A stretch of DNA of 64,000 bases, from the NCBI RefSeq assembly GCF_000224065.1, contig NZ_AFWT01000009.1, forward strand, positions 102,846 to 166,845. The letters are read 5' to 3'. Within the stretch, counting starts at the first letter, position 1; each line of letters starts with the position of its first letter. The notes under the pieces were generated by a model, which did no database searches, was not told the origin of the DNA, and saw only the letters and a program-made list of their open reading frames with translations. The translations under genes and the position numbers were made by a program. Below, one piece after another: positions 63,815-64,000 of this stretch. The stretch comes from Thiorhodococcus drewsii AZ1. GTDB taxonomy: Bacteria > Pseudomonadota > Gammaproteobacteria > Chromatiales > Chromatiaceae.

Positions 63815-63884
63815 TCGGATAGCCGGGGGTTTTTCTCCCCCGGCCTCCACAACACCCCGCATGCGGGTCCGCACGGGGCGTTTC
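63815..63884 (-). mobile_element. Possible 3' end of a group II intron (domains V-VI)
   Basis: Read on the minus strand, a hairpin AACGCCCCGTG..CGGGGTGTT (63884-63852) is followed by a short linker and a second perfect 8-bp stem, GCCGGGGG-AGAAAAA-CCCCCGGC (63844-63822), then TATCCGATT. This order and the final bases resemble domain V, domain VI and the 3' splice end of bacterial group II introns. The remainder would lie beyond position 64000. The domain V tetraloop is not GNRA. Confidence 0.35.
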
Positions 63885-63911
63885 CTTCGGGTTTAAAAGG
63901 ATCACCGAAGA

Positions 63912-64000
63912 ATGGCGACCTCCAACGCTGGCTACATAACGGACCGCCAAGGCCGATTCACCCGGTCGGGTGCAATTCAGCCATTGAGATTCGCCAGGCT
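63912..64000 (+). CDS. Possible start of a gene truncated by the window edge
   Basis: An ATG-initiated frame stays open to the window end and encodes about 29 residues beginning MATSNAGYITDRQGRF. The only upstream ribosome-binding-like sequence is AGGA at a long spacing. No family is recognised. It may be chance. Confidence 0.2.
   Translation, partial: MATSNAGYITDRQGRFTRSGAIQPLRFAR

Larger units (their letters stand above)
63666..64000. other. Terminal 335 bases: repeats, possible intron remnant, possible CDS start
   Basis: No complete gene is present. It holds a palindrome (63690-63716) and two stacked hairpins (63822-63884). An ATG at 63912 opens a plus-strand frame that runs off the window (MATSNAGYITDRQGRFTRSG), with AGGA 11 bases upstream. 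That frame is unrecognised. Confidence 0.45.

Overview
The window looks like a chromosomal segment of a GC-rich phototrophic gammaproteobacterium, most likely a purple sulfur bacterium (Chromatiales). The evidence is a bacteriochlorophyll geranylgeranyl reductase (bchP) at the left edge combined with gammaproteobacterial gene orders: mraZ-to-lpxC, rsmI/lpoA-yraN-dolP, zapD-yacG/mutT-argJ-secA, and yebC-ruvC-ruvA. Nearly all of it is housekeeping DNA. I see no prophage, transposase or CRISPR array. The only hints of mobile or repeat DNA are in the last 350 bases.

Layout. 1-5.2 kb: end of bchP, a tRNA-Arg(CCT), then a minus-strand overlapping operon M61 peptidase-birA-coaX behind an RRM protein. 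5.7-8.9 kb: an H-NS-like protein, queA, and a NamZ-type muramidase. 9.0-16.4 kb: a two-component system transcribed behind a DegP/HtrA protease, a small lipoprotein and a GGDEF-EAL protein. 16.4-20.8 kb: glcF-glcE (glycolate oxidase) behind yebC-ruvC-ruvA, with no ruvB following. 21.1-30.4 kb: a large LOG-domain protein, zapD, yacG, then mutT-argJ-secA and an M23 peptidase on the minus strand. 30.5-50.4 kb: dciA and the complete division and cell-wall (dcw) cluster, minus strand, from mraZ to lpxC. 50.5-56.2 kb: RNase P RNA, rsmI, then lpoA-yraN-dolP-glcD. 56.2-60.2 kb: ptsP, rppH and a HAD phosphatase. 60.3-63.7 kb: a four-gene lipid operon (olsB-olsA-glycosyltransferase-PAP2 phosphatase).

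How the genes work together. The dcw cluster supplies UDP-MurNAc-pentapeptide and lipid II synthesis (murE, F, D, C, B, ddlB, mraY, murG) and septation (ftsL, I, W, Q, A, Z). LpoA, NamZ, the M23 peptidase and ZapD elsewhere in the window act on the same envelope and division process. Upstream of mraZ I can read a good sigma-70 promoter (TTGACG-17-TAACAT) followed by three 10-bp-spaced GTGG(G/T) repeats, the expected MraZ operator.

Most interesting leads. (1) The olsBA-GT4-PAP2 operon has a degenerate Pho-box-like array correctly spaced from a -10, suggesting a phosphate-starvation membrane-lipid remodelling cassette. (2) Two possible unannotated small proteins sit in the dcw spacers: 59 codons between murC and murB with a very strong Shine-Dalgarno and an ATGA junction to murB, and 74 codons between ftsA and ftsZ with a TTGA junction. 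(3) A CTTAAC-N5-CTTAAC direct repeat abuts the degP -35, next to an OmpR-type two-component system. (4) A 34-bp perfect dyad lies immediately downstream of the -10 of the H-NS-like gene. (5) A 658-residue protein joins an unrecognised N-terminal region of about 460 residues to a LOG-like nucleotide-hydrolase domain. Starts were reassigned from ribosome-binding sites in many genes; these choices are inference.
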